In this document: one piece after another, positions 49,488-59,512 of the stretch | Layout: each line of letters starts with the position of its first letter | How positions within the stretch are numbered: position 1 is the first letter of the stretch | NCBI RefSeq assembly: GCF_029504655.1 | Contig: NZ_JAQFIL010000001.1 | Span: 1,865,001 to 1,929,000 of the forward strand | DNA from: Catalinimonas alkaloidigena | GTDB lineage: Bacteria; Bacteroidota; Bacteroidia; Cytophagales; Cyclobacteriaceae | Direction of reading: 5' to 3' | Length of the DNA: 64,000 bases | Position numbers and translations under genes: made by a program | The notes under the pieces: model-generated | Database searches by the model: none | The model's input: only the letters and a program-made list of their open reading frames with translations | Told to the model about the DNA's origin: nothing

Positions 49488-52229
49488 ATGAAGCGTACTT
49501 ACCTGAATATGAAGAAAATAGGAGTTTTACTTTCCATAGGCTTGCTGGCTTTGACTACCTACTTCTTGTGGGAGTCAGATGTTATTGGCAGTCATCCGGT
49601 GGATTTCAATGCTGAAATTCGCCCTATCCTCAACAAGAAGTGCATTACCTGTCACGGGGGCGTCAAACGGTCAGGAGAGTTCAGCTTGCTATTTCGCAGC
49701 GAAGCCCTGGGGGTAAATGAGTCAGGTAAGAGGGCCATCGTACCGGGCAGTGTAGACGAAAGTGAGATGATACACCGCATCACCCATGATGACCCTGAGG
49801 TGCGTATGCCTCCCGAGGGTGATCCACTTACTCAGGAGGAAATCAACCTGCTAACGCAATGGATTGAAGAAGGGGCGAAGTGGGAAGACCACTGGGCCTA
49901 CATCAAGCCTGAACCGATAGAGCCTCCTGAAACGCAGGCGGAGTGGGGAGATAATCAGATTGACCAGTTTATCCTGAACCGCCTGGAAGAAGAAAATCTA
50001 CAGCCTTCATCTCCAGCAGACAAGGCAACCCTTTTGCGCCGTCTTAGTCTGGATTTGACCGGACTGCCCCCTACCGAAGAAGAGCTGGATCACTTTTTAG
50101 CCAATACTTCAGCTGATGCCTACGAAGAAGAAGTAGATCGTCTGCTGGCTTCTCCCCGCTACGGTGAACGCTGGGCTTCTATGTGGATGGATCTGGCCCG
50201 CTATGCTGACTCCAAAGGTTATGAAGCAGACCGGGGGCGTAGTATCTGGCAATACCGCGACTGGCTGATCAAAGCTTTCAATGATGATAAACCTTTTGAT
50301 GAATTTACCATAGAGCAACTGGCCGGAGATTTACTTCTTAAGCCCACTGATGAGCAACTGATCGCTACCGCTTTTCATCGCAACACCATGAACAATGACG
50401 AAGGCGGTACCGATGATGAAGAATTCAGGGTAGCTGCTGTAATTGACCGGGTCAACACCAGCTGGGATGTGTGGCAGGCAACTACCATGGCCTGTGTACA
50501 ATGCCACAGCCACCCCTACGATCCCATCCGCCACGAGGATTACTACAAGTCATATGCTTTCTTCAACAATACTGCCGATGAAGATGTGGCCAGTGAATCA
50601 CCTAATCTGAAAACATTCAAACAGGAAGCGGACCGGCAAAGCCTGGAGCAGGTAAAGAACTGGGTGATTGAACATACCGCATCTGCTGATGTCAAACTGG
50701 AAAAAGCACAGCAGTTTGTGAATCTGGTAAAAGTGAGCGAACCTAAAATTCACGGGCACTCTTTTGATAAAATTCAGAAAGGGACGCTGGATGGCTACAA
50801 GAGATTGACGATTGAGGATGGTGGTCATAACCGCGTTCCAGATGTTCCCCTGAGTGGAGCTGACCAAATACTGTTTCACTACAGTGCTGGGAGTAGTAAG
50901 CCACAGGTAGAAATCCGACTGGACAGCCTGGAGGGTAGGCTGCTCACCCGCTGGAACATGCAAAATACAGAAGGCTTTCAAACGGTGGCCGTGCCTATTC
51001 CTGCAACTGAGGGTAGGCATGATTTATACCTGAAATTTAAAAGTCCGGGACAAAAAGGTTATCTGTGTACCATTGAGTGGATATTGCTCAACGAGGCTTT
51101 GCCAGGTGAAAATCAGGCCGGTTATGAGCAGGTAAACCAACAGCTTTTCCACCTGATCAATAGCCCGGAAGTCATTGAGACGCCGGTCATGATCGAGAAA
51201 GCCGATGGCTACCGTCGGAAGACGTATGTCTTTGAGCGAGGTAACTGGATGGTGCATGGTGAAGAAGTGCAGCCCGGCCTGCCCCAGGCCTGGAATGCTA
51301 TGCCGGACGGCGCTCCTCAAAATCGTCTGGGCTTTGCCCGGTGGCTGGTGAGTAAAGACAATCCCCTAACCGCCCGGGTGACGGTCAACCGCTTCTGGGC
51401 GCAGCTTTTCGGTACCGGTATTGTAGAAACCATAGAAGATTTTGGCACCCAGGGATTCGCAACTTCGCATCCCGAACTTCTGGACTGGCTGGCACAGCAG
51501 TTTATGTACGAGCATGCGTGGAGCATCAAAAAACTACTGAAGCAAATGGTGATGTCGGCTGCCTACCGCCAATCTTCCAAAGCATCGCAAAAGCTTCTGG
51601 CAGTTGATCCTGACAACCGTCTGCTGGCACGCGGTCCCAGAGTGCGTCTCAATGCTGAGCAGGTACGGGATCAGGCACTGGCAGTAAGTGGATTGCTCAG
51701 CGATAAGATGTATGGCCCCAGCGTGATGCCGCCCCAGCCGGAAGGGATCTGGCAGGTGGTGTACAATGGCATGTCGTGGGAGACCAGCGAAGGCGAAGAT
51801 AAGTACAGAAGAGCGCTCTATACCTACTGGCGCAGAACCAGCCCCTATCCTTCCATGATCGCTTTTGATGGTCCCAGCCGTGAATTTTGTGTGACCCGGC
51901 GGATAGATACTAATACCCCTTTACAGGCATTGGTAACGCTCAATGACCCCGTGTATATGGAAGCGGCACATGGGTTAGCCCAGCGCATGCAGGAGGCGGA
52001 ACACCTTGAGGGACAACTCAAAAGAGGCTATAAGCTGGCTATGCTCAAAGAGATTGAAGCCGAAAAGCTTCAGGATTTACAGAAGCTATATCATGAAACC
52101 CGCCTGCAGTTGGAAGCACAGCCTGAAGCTGTAAAACAGGTAGCCGGAGAGGACAATGTAGAACTAGCCGTACTTACTGTAGTCGCCAATGTCATCCTTA
52201 ATCTGGACGAATTCATCACAAAATCTTAA
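49488..52229 (+). CDS. PSD1/planctomycete-cytochrome dihaem protein with CBM6-like insert (copy 1)
   Basis: The 913-residue protein has one N-terminal membrane anchor (about 11-27). A PSCyt1 haem domain follows, with CITCH (52-56) and a probable axial Met107 (RMPPEG). DUF1549 spans about 155-360 and contains a second CxxCH, CVQCH (336-340). Residues about 415-537 read as a CBM6-like beta-sandwich ([22 protein letters not shown]). DUF1553/PSD1 spans about 575-880 ([20 protein letters not shown]). The protein should be periplasmic with two c-type haems. These families are common in Planctomycetes and co-occur with DUF1501; their substrate is unknown. The DUF1501 gene follows after 5 bp. Confidence 0.9.
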   Translation: MKRTYLNMKKIGVLLSIGLLALTTYFLWESDVIGSHPVDFNAEIRPILNKKCITCHGGVKRSGEFSLLFRSEALGVNESGKRAIVPGSVDESEMIHRITHDDPEVRMPPEGDPLTQEEINLLTQWIEEGAKWEDHWAYIKPEPIEPPETQAEWGDNQIDQFILNRLEEENLQPSSPADKATLLRRLSLDLTGLPPTEEELDHFLANTSADAYEEEVDRLLASPRYGERWASMWMDLARYADSKGYEADRGRSIWQYRDWLIKAFNDDKPFDEFTIEQLAGDLLLKPTDEQLIATAFHRNTMNNDEGGTDDEEFRVAAVIDRVNTSWDVWQATTMACVQCHSHPYDPIRHEDYYKSYAFFNNTADEDVASESPNLKTFKQEADRQSLEQVKNWVIEHTASADVKLEKAQQFVNLVKVSEPKIHGHSFDKIQKGTLDGYKRLTIEDGGHNRVPDVPLSGADQILFHYSAGSSKPQVEIRLDSLEGRLLTRWNMQNTEGFQTVAVPIPATEGRHDLYLKFKSPGQKGYLCTIEWILLNEALPGENQAGYEQVNQQLFHLINSPEVIETPVMIEKADGYRRKTYVFERGNWMVHGEEVQPGLPQAWNAMPDGAPQNRLGFARWLVSKDNPLTARVTVNRFWAQLFGTGIVETIEDFGTQGFATSHPELLDWLAQQFMYEHAWSIKKLLKQMVMSAAYRQSSKASQKLLAVDPDNRLLARGPRVRLNAEQVRDQALAVSGLLSDKMYGPSVMPPQPEGIWQVVYNGMSWETSEGEDKYRRALYTYWRRTSPYPSMIAFDGPSREFCVTRRIDTNTPLQALVTLNDPVYMEAAHGLAQRMQEAEHLEGQLKRGYKLAMLKEIEAEKLQDLQKLYHETRLQLEAQPEAVKQVAGEDNVELAVLTVVANVILNLDEFITKS

Positions 52230-52234
52230 GCCCA

Positions 52235-53719
52235 ATGGACTTATTTCAAGAGCTACAATACAAAAGATTACAATATCAGACCCGCAGACATTTTCTCAGG
52301 CAGTGCACTTCCGGCCTGGGAGCCATTGCCTTTGGGGCGATGACGGGCTGCAATCCTTTCTCTTCTTCTTCCCCCAGGCAAGCCATGGAAATTGACGCAA
52401 ACCCTATGGCCAGCAGGTTTCCTCATTTTGCTGGCAAGGCCAAGGGTGTGATTTATCTGCATATGGCGGGCTCTCCCTCTCAACTGGAACTCTTTGACTA
52501 CAAACCTGAGCTGGCCAAACTGCATAATCTGGATTGTCCGCCTTCGCTTCTTGAAGGTAAGAAGTTTGCTTTCATCCAGGGGGTACCTAAAATGCTGGGG
52601 CCTCAGGCAAAATTCAAAAATCATGGTGAGTCAGGAACGATGGTCTCCAATCACCTTCCTCACTTTTCAACTATCGTAGATGAGGCCGCCATCATCAAAA
52701 CCATGCATACCGATGAGTTTAATCATGCGCCGGCACAGTTGCTTTTACAAACCGGAGGCGCACGCTTAGGCAGACCCAGCATGGGTTCATGGGTTACCTA
52801 CGGGCTGGGCACTGAGAACGAAAATCTGCCTGGCTTTATGGTGCTGGTGTCGGGAGGTAAAACGCCTAGTGCGGGAAAAAGTGTGTGGGGTAGCGGCTTT
52901 CTGCCTTCCGTATATCAGGGGGTACAATGCCGTTCCGAAGGTGATCCGGTCTTGTATGTTTCCAACCCTGAGGGTATAGATGGTAAACTGCGAAGAACTA
53001 CGCTGGACGCCATCAACAGTATCAATGAGAAAGAATATCAGGATGTGCAGGATCCGGAAATCCTGACCCGTATCTCTCAGTATGAAATGGCCTTTCGCAT
53101 GCAGACATCCGTACCGGAGGTGATGGATATCAACAAAGAGCCGGAGCATATCCATAAAATGTATGGTACTGAACCCGGCAAATCTTCCTTTGCCAACAAT
53201 TGCCTGCTGGCCAGAAGGCTGGTAGAAAAAGGCGTCCGCTTTGTTCAGCTCTTTGACTGGGGCTGGGATTCTCACGGTACCGACAAGAGCACGGCGCTGG
53301 AAGCTGGCTTTCAGGACAAATGCCGACAGGTAGACCAGCCCATGACCGCTTTAATTAAAGACCTGAAGCAGCGAGGCTTACTGGAAGAAACCCTGGTGAT
53401 CTGGGGAGGTGAGTTTGGTCGTACACCTATGCAGGAAAACCGTAATGGCAAAGAGATGCCTTTTATGGGAAGAGACCATCATACTGAAGCCTTCACGGTA
53501 TGGATGGCTGGCGGAGGAATCAAAGGAGGCATAACCTATGGAGAAACCGATGAGATAGGCTACTATGGGGTTAGAGACCGGGTGCATGTCCATGACCTTC
53601 AGGCCACTATCCTCCATCAGCTGGGAATGAACCATGAAAAACTTACTTACCCTTTCCAGGGCAGGGATTTTCGCCTCACCGATGTGGCAGGTAAAGTTGT
53701 CAAAGACCTTATCGCATGA
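52235..53719 (+). CDS. DUF1501 Tat-exported lipoprotein (copy 1)
   Basis: A 494-residue protein with a twin-arginine motif TRRHFLRQC (Arg17-Arg18) followed by a lipobox-like MTGC with Cys39, so it looks like a Tat-exported lipoprotein. DUF1501 belongs to the alkaline-phosphatase/sulfatase-like superfamily; metal-site candidates are the early [36 protein letters not shown] and GRDHH segments. No activity is established for the family. It is fused in context with PSD1 (5-bp spacing), the usual arrangement. It may modify or oxidise a sugar or its ester and hand electrons to the PSD1 cytochrome; this is inference. Confidence 0.9.
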   Translation: MDLFQELQYKRLQYQTRRHFLRQCTSGLGAIAFGAMTGCNPFSSSSPRQAMEIDANPMASRFPHFAGKAKGVIYLHMAGSPSQLELFDYKPELAKLHNLDCPPSLLEGKKFAFIQGVPKMLGPQAKFKNHGESGTMVSNHLPHFSTIVDEAAIIKTMHTDEFNHAPAQLLLQTGGARLGRPSMGSWVTYGLGTENENLPGFMVLVSGGKTPSAGKSVWGSGFLPSVYQGVQCRSEGDPVLYVSNPEGIDGKLRRTTLDAINSINEKEYQDVQDPEILTRISQYEMAFRMQTSVPEVMDINKEPEHIHKMYGTEPGKSSFANNCLLARRLVEKGVRFVQLFDWGWDSHGTDKSTALEAGFQDKCRQVDQPMTALIKDLKQRGLLEETLVIWGGEFGRTPMQENRNGKEMPFMGRDHHTEAFTVWMAGGGIKGGITYGETDEIGYYGVRDRVHVHDLQATILHQLGMNHEKLTYPFQGRDFRLTDVAGKVVKDLIA

Positions 53720-53747
53720 TATTTTCGAAAAAAAACACTTGTAACCA

Positions 53748-54671
53748 ATGGCCATCAACCGCAGAACTTTCCTTGCTCAATCAGGCACCCTGGGTAGCGG
53801 GTTATTCCTCAATACCACACTCACCAAAGAAAAGCCTCCGTTGGATTTCTCTGTGCCTGCCGATTTTTCCATCAAAATTATGGCGACAAATTGGGGCTTT
53901 CAGGGAAGTTGGGAGGCGTTCTGTGCCAAAGCTAAAATCAGTGGTTATGATGGGATAGAAGTGTGGGTGCCGCAGCAGCGAGAGGATATAGATCAGCTGA
54001 TGCTGGCAGCGGATAAGCACCGACTCTCCTATGGTTTTTTGGTGGCAGGTTCCGATGCCAAATTTGAAAAGCATTTTGAGCAGTTTCAAAGCGCTTTGGA
54101 TAAAGCCATTGCCCTAAAACCGCTTTTTATCAACTGTCATTCGGGGCGAGATTATTTCACTTTTGAGCAGAACAAACAAATTATTGTGTACACTACTCAG
54201 AAACATCGCACATCAGGTATCAATATCTATCATGAGACACACCGGTCCAGGATGCTGTTTGCCGCCCATATCGCCCGGCAGTTTATTGAAGCTATTCCTG
54301 AACTCCAACTGGCGCTGGATATTTCCCACTGGTGCAATGTACATGAATCTTTACTACAGGATCAGGAAGAAACTGTGAAGCTGGCTTTGAGCCGTACAGG
54401 ACATATACATTCAAGAATTGGCCATGCGGAAAGCCCGCAGATCACTGATCCCAGGGCGCCGGAGTGGAAACAGGAAGTAGAAACGCATTTTGCCTGGTGG
54501 GACCAGGTAGTGAAGTACAGTATAGCACAGGGGCGAAACCTGACCATGACCGCTGAATTTGGCCCTCCCAACTATATGGCGATGGTGCCCTTCACTCGCC
54601 AGCCCCTGGCTGACCTCTGGGAGGTGAATGCTTATATGATGCAAGCCTGGAGGGCAAGGTATAGCAGTTGA
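53748..54671 (+). CDS. Tat-exported xylose isomerase-like TIM barrel protein
   Basis: A 307-residue protein with a Tat motif (NRRTFLAQSG, Arg5-Arg6). The mature part is a sugar phosphate isomerase/epimerase-type TIM barrel. Metal ligand candidates are Glu163 (HETH), Asp191 (DISHW), His226 (RIGHAE) and Glu270 (TAEFGPP), in the usual order of the xylose isomerase-like fold. Export of such an enzyme suggests action on free sugars, such as 3-keto-sugars or their hydrates, rather than on phosphates. It is 28 bp downstream of DUF1501 and ends the first cassette. The exact reaction is not known. Confidence 0.88.
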   Translation: MAINRRTFLAQSGTLGSGLFLNTTLTKEKPPLDFSVPADFSIKIMATNWGFQGSWEAFCAKAKISGYDGIEVWVPQQREDIDQLMLAADKHRLSYGFLVAGSDAKFEKHFEQFQSALDKAIALKPLFINCHSGRDYFTFEQNKQIIVYTTQKHRTSGINIYHETHRSRMLFAAHIARQFIEAIPELQLALDISHWCNVHESLLQDQEETVKLALSRTGHIHSRIGHAESPQITDPRAPEWKQEVETHFAWWDQVVKYSIAQGRNLTMTAEFGPPNYMAMVPFTRQPLADLWEVNAYMMQAWRARYSS

Positions 54672-54752
54672 ATATTTTGTGAGTAGTTTTTAGAAGCTGA
54701 CTTGCTTTTTCTCAGACCGTGCAATTCCCTTATCTACACCACCTATTTATCC

Positions 54753-54836
54753 ATGAAGCTGGTAAGCCCTTTGGCAAAGTCTTCCCTGTCATTATTTGTT
54801 CTCGTTTTCACGCAGGCTCAGGTTTTTGCTCAATAG
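54753..54836 (+). pseudogene. Orphan signal peptide (remnant of a secreted protein gene)
   Basis: A 27-codon frame reads as a complete Sec signal peptide: a positive start, a hydrophobic SLSLFVLVFTQAQVF core and a signal-peptidase-like FAQ, then an immediate TAG. It has the right shape for the first part of a secreted protein, whose body is missing. It lies between the two PSD1-DUF1501 cassettes, where a deletion or rearrangement is plausible. Confidence 0.4.
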
Positions 54837-54977
54837 CTAACCTACCCATTGAATCACTAAGTCAACCTTAACTTCATACTTATCACAAAATAGATTCCGT
54901 ATATTGATAATAGATTGGTAACTTGTTGATGCTTTTTTTACGATATATGAAATAATTACCTTAATATTCTTTTACAA

Positions 54978-55025
54978 TTACGGGTTTTTTACTTTCTATT
55001 AGTTATAGAGGTAAATGATTTACAA
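54978..55025 (+). promoter_or_regulatory. Conserved ACGGGTTTTT-type element before the second PSD1 cassette
   Basis: CAATTACGGGTTTTTTAC followed by AGTTATAGAGG, then an ATG at 55026. The same pattern (CAAATTACGGGTTTTT, then GAGTTATATGAG, then an ATG) occurs at 63944-63990 behind the sigma factor gene at the right edge. The shared position and spacing suggest a common regulatory site, perhaps an ECF sigma promoter. Confidence 0.35.
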
Positions 55026-55244
55026 ATGAGCAACTTTTATTCCCAAATATTTTTTCTGTATAGCTTGATTCAGCATCACTATTCAGTTGAAAGTAGCAAA
55101 CAGTGGATAAGGAAAGTATTGTGCCAGCACACCAATAATGGCCAAATATTGGAAGTGTGTTTAACCTGCTCTGAAATGAGCTCATTCTATGCGTCTCCTA
55201 ATGATCAAAAGCCAGTAAAACTTCGTTTTAATGAGATTCAATAG
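55026..55244 (+). CDS. Small ORF overlapping the start of the second PSD1 gene; possible FecR remnant
   Basis: A 72-codon frame from ATG 55026 to TAG 55244. Its end overlaps the PSD1 start (55231) by 14 bp, an arrangement that permits translational coupling. Residues about 23-42 (SSKQWIRKVLCQHTNNGQIL) faintly recall the N-terminal region of FecR anti-sigma factors, and the ACGGGTTTTT element upstream is shared with the site before a probable fecR start. No membrane helix or FecR domain follows. It may be a leader peptide, a relic or chance. Confidence 0.25.
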   Translation: MSNFYSQIFFLYSLIQHHYSVESSKQWIRKVLCQHTNNGQILEVCLTCSEMSSFYASPNDQKPVKLRFNEIQ

Positions 55245-58026
55245 CGTAAATATTTTCTATACCCTGGTAGCTGTTGCATTCTTATCAGTTTCCACCTATT
55301 TGGTAATTAAGAATAATCTTGACAAAAAAGTCAGTTATAATCAGGACATCCGCCCAATCATCAACAGCAAGTGCATCACCTGTCATGGAGGTGTGAAAAA
55401 ATCTAGTGGTTTGAGTTTTTTGTTTCGTGAAGAAGCTTTGGATACTACTGAATCAGGCTTGCCAGCGATCATACCCGGTGATGCTGAAAATAGTGAGGTG
55501 TACAAAAGACTTGTTCATCATGATCCTGAAATGCGGATGCCTCTTGAAGCCGAACCGCTTAGCAAGAAAGAAATTGAACTGATAAAGGACTGGATCAATC
55601 AGGGAGCAGAGTGGGAGACACACTGGGCCTATACTCCACCAAGCCGAGCCCTCACTCCTCCTGAAACAAAACATCAGCAACTGGTGAGCAATAATATTGA
55701 TAACTTCATTTTTTCAAAATTAGATGAGAAGGGTTTAAGTCCTGCCCCAGTAGCCAGCCAGGAGGTCTTGCTCCGCCGTCTTTATCTGGACCTGATAGGT
55801 TTACCACCTACTCCTGCTGAGGCTCAGGAGTTTCTGGATGACCAGCGTCCTGATGCCTATGAGAAACTGGTAAATAAGTTGTTAGACTCACCTCATTTTG
55901 GTGAGCGCTGGGCAGCAATGTGGCTTGACCTGGCTCGTTATGCAGACACCAAAGGTTATGAAAAAGATCTGAACAGAAGTATCTGGAAATATCGTGATTG
56001 GGTAATTCAGGCTTTCAATCAGGATATGCCTTATGATCAGTTTACCGTTGAACAACTAGCCGGAGATCTGCTGCCACAGCCCTCGCAGGATCAGCTAATT
56101 GCTACTGCTTTTCATCGCAATACCATGGCCAACGATGAGGGAGGTACAGATAATGAAGAATTCAGAGTAGCAGCAGTGGTAGAAAGGGTAGGGACGACCT
56201 TTGAAGTGTGGCAGGGTACCACCATGGCTTGTGTACAATGTCATAGCCATCCCTACGATCCCATACGACATGAAGAGTTCTATCAATTTATGGCCTTCTT
56301 CAACAATACGGAAGACAAAGACATTTACAATGAGCAACCTAAACTATTTACCTATGAAGGAGAAGATGCTCAGAAAGTAGACAATATTTTGACATGGCTA
56401 AAGAATCACCTGCGTGATGAAGACAAGGCTAGATTATCAGGTGAAAGATTTTTGCATCAAGAAAAGGAAGATATTCTCTATCAGCTAGGCTACCGTCATG
56501 TAGAAGCGGAAGAATACCAGGGTTCCAGTAAACTGATAGAACTGATGGCTCCCGATCAGGATGTAGTGTGGCAGGTGCAGGATAGCTCCTGGATTATGTT
56601 TGAGGAGATAGATCTGACTGACGTTGAGCAAATTTCTTTCCGTTGCGCTACCGCTATATCTGGTGGATACATAGATGTACGGCTGGACTCTGTCGATGGA
56701 AAGAAGATAGGGCAAACAGAGATTACGACTACTGGCCAATGGAGGGGATGGTCAGGTTCTAAACCGGAAGATGAGCTGTGGAAAATTTTTACTACACCCA
56801 TCATAAAAACCAATGGAAAACATGATGTCTATTATCAGTTCAGAAAAAATAAAGATTTAACCCAGCACCTGTTTCACCTGGACTGGATGTACTACCATGA
56901 AAAAAAACCTGCCAAAGCAGCTTATGATCAAAATTTCAATCAAAAGCTTAAGCAACTGGCAGCGATCAAACCCATGTTTACACCCATCATGCAAGACCTT
57001 CCTCCCCGCAAGAGTAGGAAAACCTATGTCTTTGAAAGAGGTAACTGGATGGTAGAAGGAGAGGAGGTAATAGCTGATGTTCCTGACATCCTGGGCGAAA
57101 TACCTACCGATGAGCCTACCAACCGCTTGGGTATGGCCCAATGGCTGGTTAGTACAGAAAATCCGCTTACTGCCCGTGTCATGGTCAATCGTGTCTGGGC
57201 ACAAATCTTTGGTACTGGCATTATTGAAACCATGGAAGAATTTGGTTCACAGGGCGAACCCCCTTCACATGCCAGTTTACTGGACTGGCTGGCAGTGCGG
57301 TTCATGGATGAGTACCAGTGGAGTATGAAGTTGCTGATAAAGCAAATCGTTATGTCTGCTGCATATCAGCAAAGTTCAGTGGCTACACCAGAAAAGATAG
57401 AAAAAGACCCTAAAAATCGGCTGGTTTCCCGCGGTCCACGGGTAAGATTGAGTGCAGAACAAGTACGTGACCAGGTACTGGCTGTCAGTGGACTGATCAA
57501 TAAAGAGATGTACGGACCAAGCATCAAACCTCCTCGCCCTGATGTATCTACCAATGGGTGGGGAAGCTGGAAGGCTGATACCGGAAAAGCGCAATATAGA
57601 CGTTCGCTCTATGTCTTTACCAAACGAACCAGTCCACATCCTATGCTTATCACTTTTGATGGTACTTCACGCAATGTATGCACATCAAGGCGCATACGAA
57701 CGAATACCCCTTTACAGGCTTTAACACTTCTAAATGATTCAACGTTTTTTGCTGCAGCTGAGCATTTGGCAGATTATATGGCTTCCGTTGACACAGAGGT
57801 AGAAGTCTGCTTAAAAAGGGGATACGAGCGAGTGATGTTTCAGCCCCCTTCCAAGAAAAAACTTAAAGCGCTCCGGCAATTGTACGAAGAGGCATATGAG
57901 CGTTACAACAAAAAAGAATTAGTCCATTCGGTAGCTTTTTCAGAGAATGAAGCAGCGAAGCATAAGGCATTGTCTCTGGTAGCCAATGCTTTGCTCAACC
58001 TGGATGAATTTGTTACTAAAAATTAA
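55231..58026 (+). CDS. PSD1/planctomycete-cytochrome dihaem protein with CBM6-like insert (copy 2)
   Basis: A 931-residue paralogue of the copy at 49488. It has an N-terminal membrane anchor (about 8-26), CITCH (48-52) with probable axial Met103 (RMPLEA), and DUF1549 with CVQCH (334-338). A clearer CBM6-like sandwich spans about 420-558 (GGYIDVRLDSVDGKKIGQ, TTGQWRGW, GKHDVYYQF, HLDWMYYH), followed by DUF1553/PSD1 (about 610-910). The sequence matches copy 1 strongly in the cytochrome and PSD1 parts and much less in the insert, suggesting different ligand preference. It starts the second cassette, 5 bp before the second DUF1501 gene. Confidence 0.9.
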   Translation: MRFNSVNIFYTLVAVAFLSVSTYLVIKNNLDKKVSYNQDIRPIINSKCITCHGGVKKSSGLSFLFREEALDTTESGLPAIIPGDAENSEVYKRLVHHDPEMRMPLEAEPLSKKEIELIKDWINQGAEWETHWAYTPPSRALTPPETKHQQLVSNNIDNFIFSKLDEKGLSPAPVASQEVLLRRLYLDLIGLPPTPAEAQEFLDDQRPDAYEKLVNKLLDSPHFGERWAAMWLDLARYADTKGYEKDLNRSIWKYRDWVIQAFNQDMPYDQFTVEQLAGDLLPQPSQDQLIATAFHRNTMANDEGGTDNEEFRVAAVVERVGTTFEVWQGTTMACVQCHSHPYDPIRHEEFYQFMAFFNNTEDKDIYNEQPKLFTYEGEDAQKVDNILTWLKNHLRDEDKARLSGERFLHQEKEDILYQLGYRHVEAEEYQGSSKLIELMAPDQDVVWQVQDSSWIMFEEIDLTDVEQISFRCATAISGGYIDVRLDSVDGKKIGQTEITTTGQWRGWSGSKPEDELWKIFTTPIIKTNGKHDVYYQFRKNKDLTQHLFHLDWMYYHEKKPAKAAYDQNFNQKLKQLAAIKPMFTPIMQDLPPRKSRKTYVFERGNWMVEGEEVIADVPDILGEIPTDEPTNRLGMAQWLVSTENPLTARVMVNRVWAQIFGTGIIETMEEFGSQGEPPSHASLLDWLAVRFMDEYQWSMKLLIKQIVMSAAYQQSSVATPEKIEKDPKNRLVSRGPRVRLSAEQVRDQVLAVSGLINKEMYGPSIKPPRPDVSTNGWGSWKADTGKAQYRRSLYVFTKRTSPHPMLITFDGTSRNVCTSRRIRTNTPLQALTLLNDSTFFAAAEHLADYMASVDTEVEVCLKRGYERVMFQPPSKKKLKALRQLYEEAYERYNKKELVHSVAFSENEAAKHKALSLVANALLNLDEFVTKN

Positions 58027-58031
58027 TTATA

Positions 58032-59507
58032 ATGCACAACATCATAGAAGAAGCACAGTTCAAAGTCGCTACATATAACACTCGGCGCCACTTTTTAAGG
58101 AAGTGCATGTCCGGCTTGGGCGCCCTGGCCCTAGGCTCCTTGTCAGGATGCGACCCCTGGTCTTCTGCAAAGCAAGGGGCTTCTTCCCATACAGCGGAGA
58201 CTGCCAGGTCTCTGCTTACTCATTTTCCCGGAAAAGCCAAAAATGTCATTTTTTTGCATATGGCCGGAGCACCCTCTCAATTGGAGTTATTTGACTACAA
58301 ACCTACCCTCAATCAATTAGATGGTAAGGACTGTCCGACATCACTTTTAGAAGGAAAGAAGTTTGCTTTTATCAAAGGTGTACCCCAAATGTTGGGCACG
58401 CAAGCAAAATTTCAGCAACATGGACAATCCGGAGCTTATGTCTCGGATTACCTCCCTCATTTCTCAAAAATGGTAGATGAAGTTACTTTTCTGAAAGCGG
58501 TACACACTGATGAATTTAACCATGCTCCTGCACAACTTTTTATGCATACCGGCGGCCCCCGATTGGGTAGACCCAGTATGGGTTCATGGGTATCCTACGG
58601 CCTCGGCTCGGAAAATCAAAACCTTCCCGGCTTTGTGGTTCTGGTATCTGGAAGTGAACCCAGCGCGGGTAAAAGCATATGGGGCAGTGGGTTTTTGCCT
58701 ACCATACATCAGGGAGTCCAATGCCGCTCCGAAGGGGATCCGGTACTCTATCTCTCTAATCCAGGTGATGTTGACCCTTTCCTGAGGAAGCGGTCCATAG
58801 ACATTATTAACGAAATCAACGAACAAGAGTACATAGAATCTAAGGACCCTGAAATCCTGACGAGGATTTCCCAGTATGAGCTAGCCTTTCGTATGCAGAC
58901 ATCTGTGCCTGAGGTGATGAACATCAATGAAGAACCCCAGTGGATACATGATATGTATGGGACACAACCCGGTAAGAACGCTTTTGCAAATAATTGCTTA
59001 CTGGCTAGAAGATTGGTTGAGAATGGCGTTCGTTTCGTGCAGCTTTTTGATAGAAGATGGGATACGCATGGTGCTGGTCCCAACAATGGTGTGGATGGAG
59101 CCTTGAAAAATGCCTGTCAGGAAATAGACAAACCTATGAGTGCCCTACTGAAGGATTTAAAACAAAGAGGCTTGCTGGACGAGACCCTGGTGGTCTGGGG
59201 TGGAGAATTTGGGCGAACACCTATGATGGAAGCGCGCTCCGGTGCTAACTTCAAAGGGCGTGATCATCATGGTGATGCTTTTACTATGTGGATGGCCGGA
59301 GGAGGAGTAAAAAAAGGCTTTACGCATGGAGAGACCGATGAGATTGGGTTCTCAGGGATAAGTGGCAGGGTTCATATCCATGATCTTCAAGCCACCATTT
59401 TACACCAGCTAGGTGTTGACCACGAAAGACTCACCTATCATTTTCAGGGTAGAGATTTTAGACTTACTGATGTGGCGGGTAAAGTAGTAAAAGAGATTAT
59501 CGCATAA
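58032..59507 (+). CDS. DUF1501 Tat-exported lipoprotein (copy 2)
   Basis: A 491-residue paralogue of the copy at 52235, with the Tat motif TRRHFLRKC (Arg18-Arg19) and a lipobox-like LSGC with Cys40. The same core segments are present: [49 protein letters not shown] and GRDHHGDAFTMW. One visible difference is RRWDTHG where copy 1 has WGWDSHG. It is placed 5 bp after PSD1 copy 2 and 5 bp before the DUF2231 cytochrome gene. Activity is unknown, as for the whole family. Confidence 0.9.
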   Translation: MHNIIEEAQFKVATYNTRRHFLRKCMSGLGALALGSLSGCDPWSSAKQGASSHTAETARSLLTHFPGKAKNVIFLHMAGAPSQLELFDYKPTLNQLDGKDCPTSLLEGKKFAFIKGVPQMLGTQAKFQQHGQSGAYVSDYLPHFSKMVDEVTFLKAVHTDEFNHAPAQLFMHTGGPRLGRPSMGSWVSYGLGSENQNLPGFVVLVSGSEPSAGKSIWGSGFLPTIHQGVQCRSEGDPVLYLSNPGDVDPFLRKRSIDIINEINEQEYIESKDPEILTRISQYELAFRMQTSVPEVMNINEEPQWIHDMYGTQPGKNAFANNCLLARRLVENGVRFVQLFDRRWDTHGAGPNNGVDGALKNACQEIDKPMSALLKDLKQRGLLDETLVVWGGEFGRTPMMEARSGANFKGRDHHGDAFTMWMAGGGVKKGFTHGETDEIGFSGISGRVHIHDLQATILHQLGVDHERLTYHFQGRDFRLTDVAGKVVKEIIA

Positions 59508-59512
59508 ACTTT

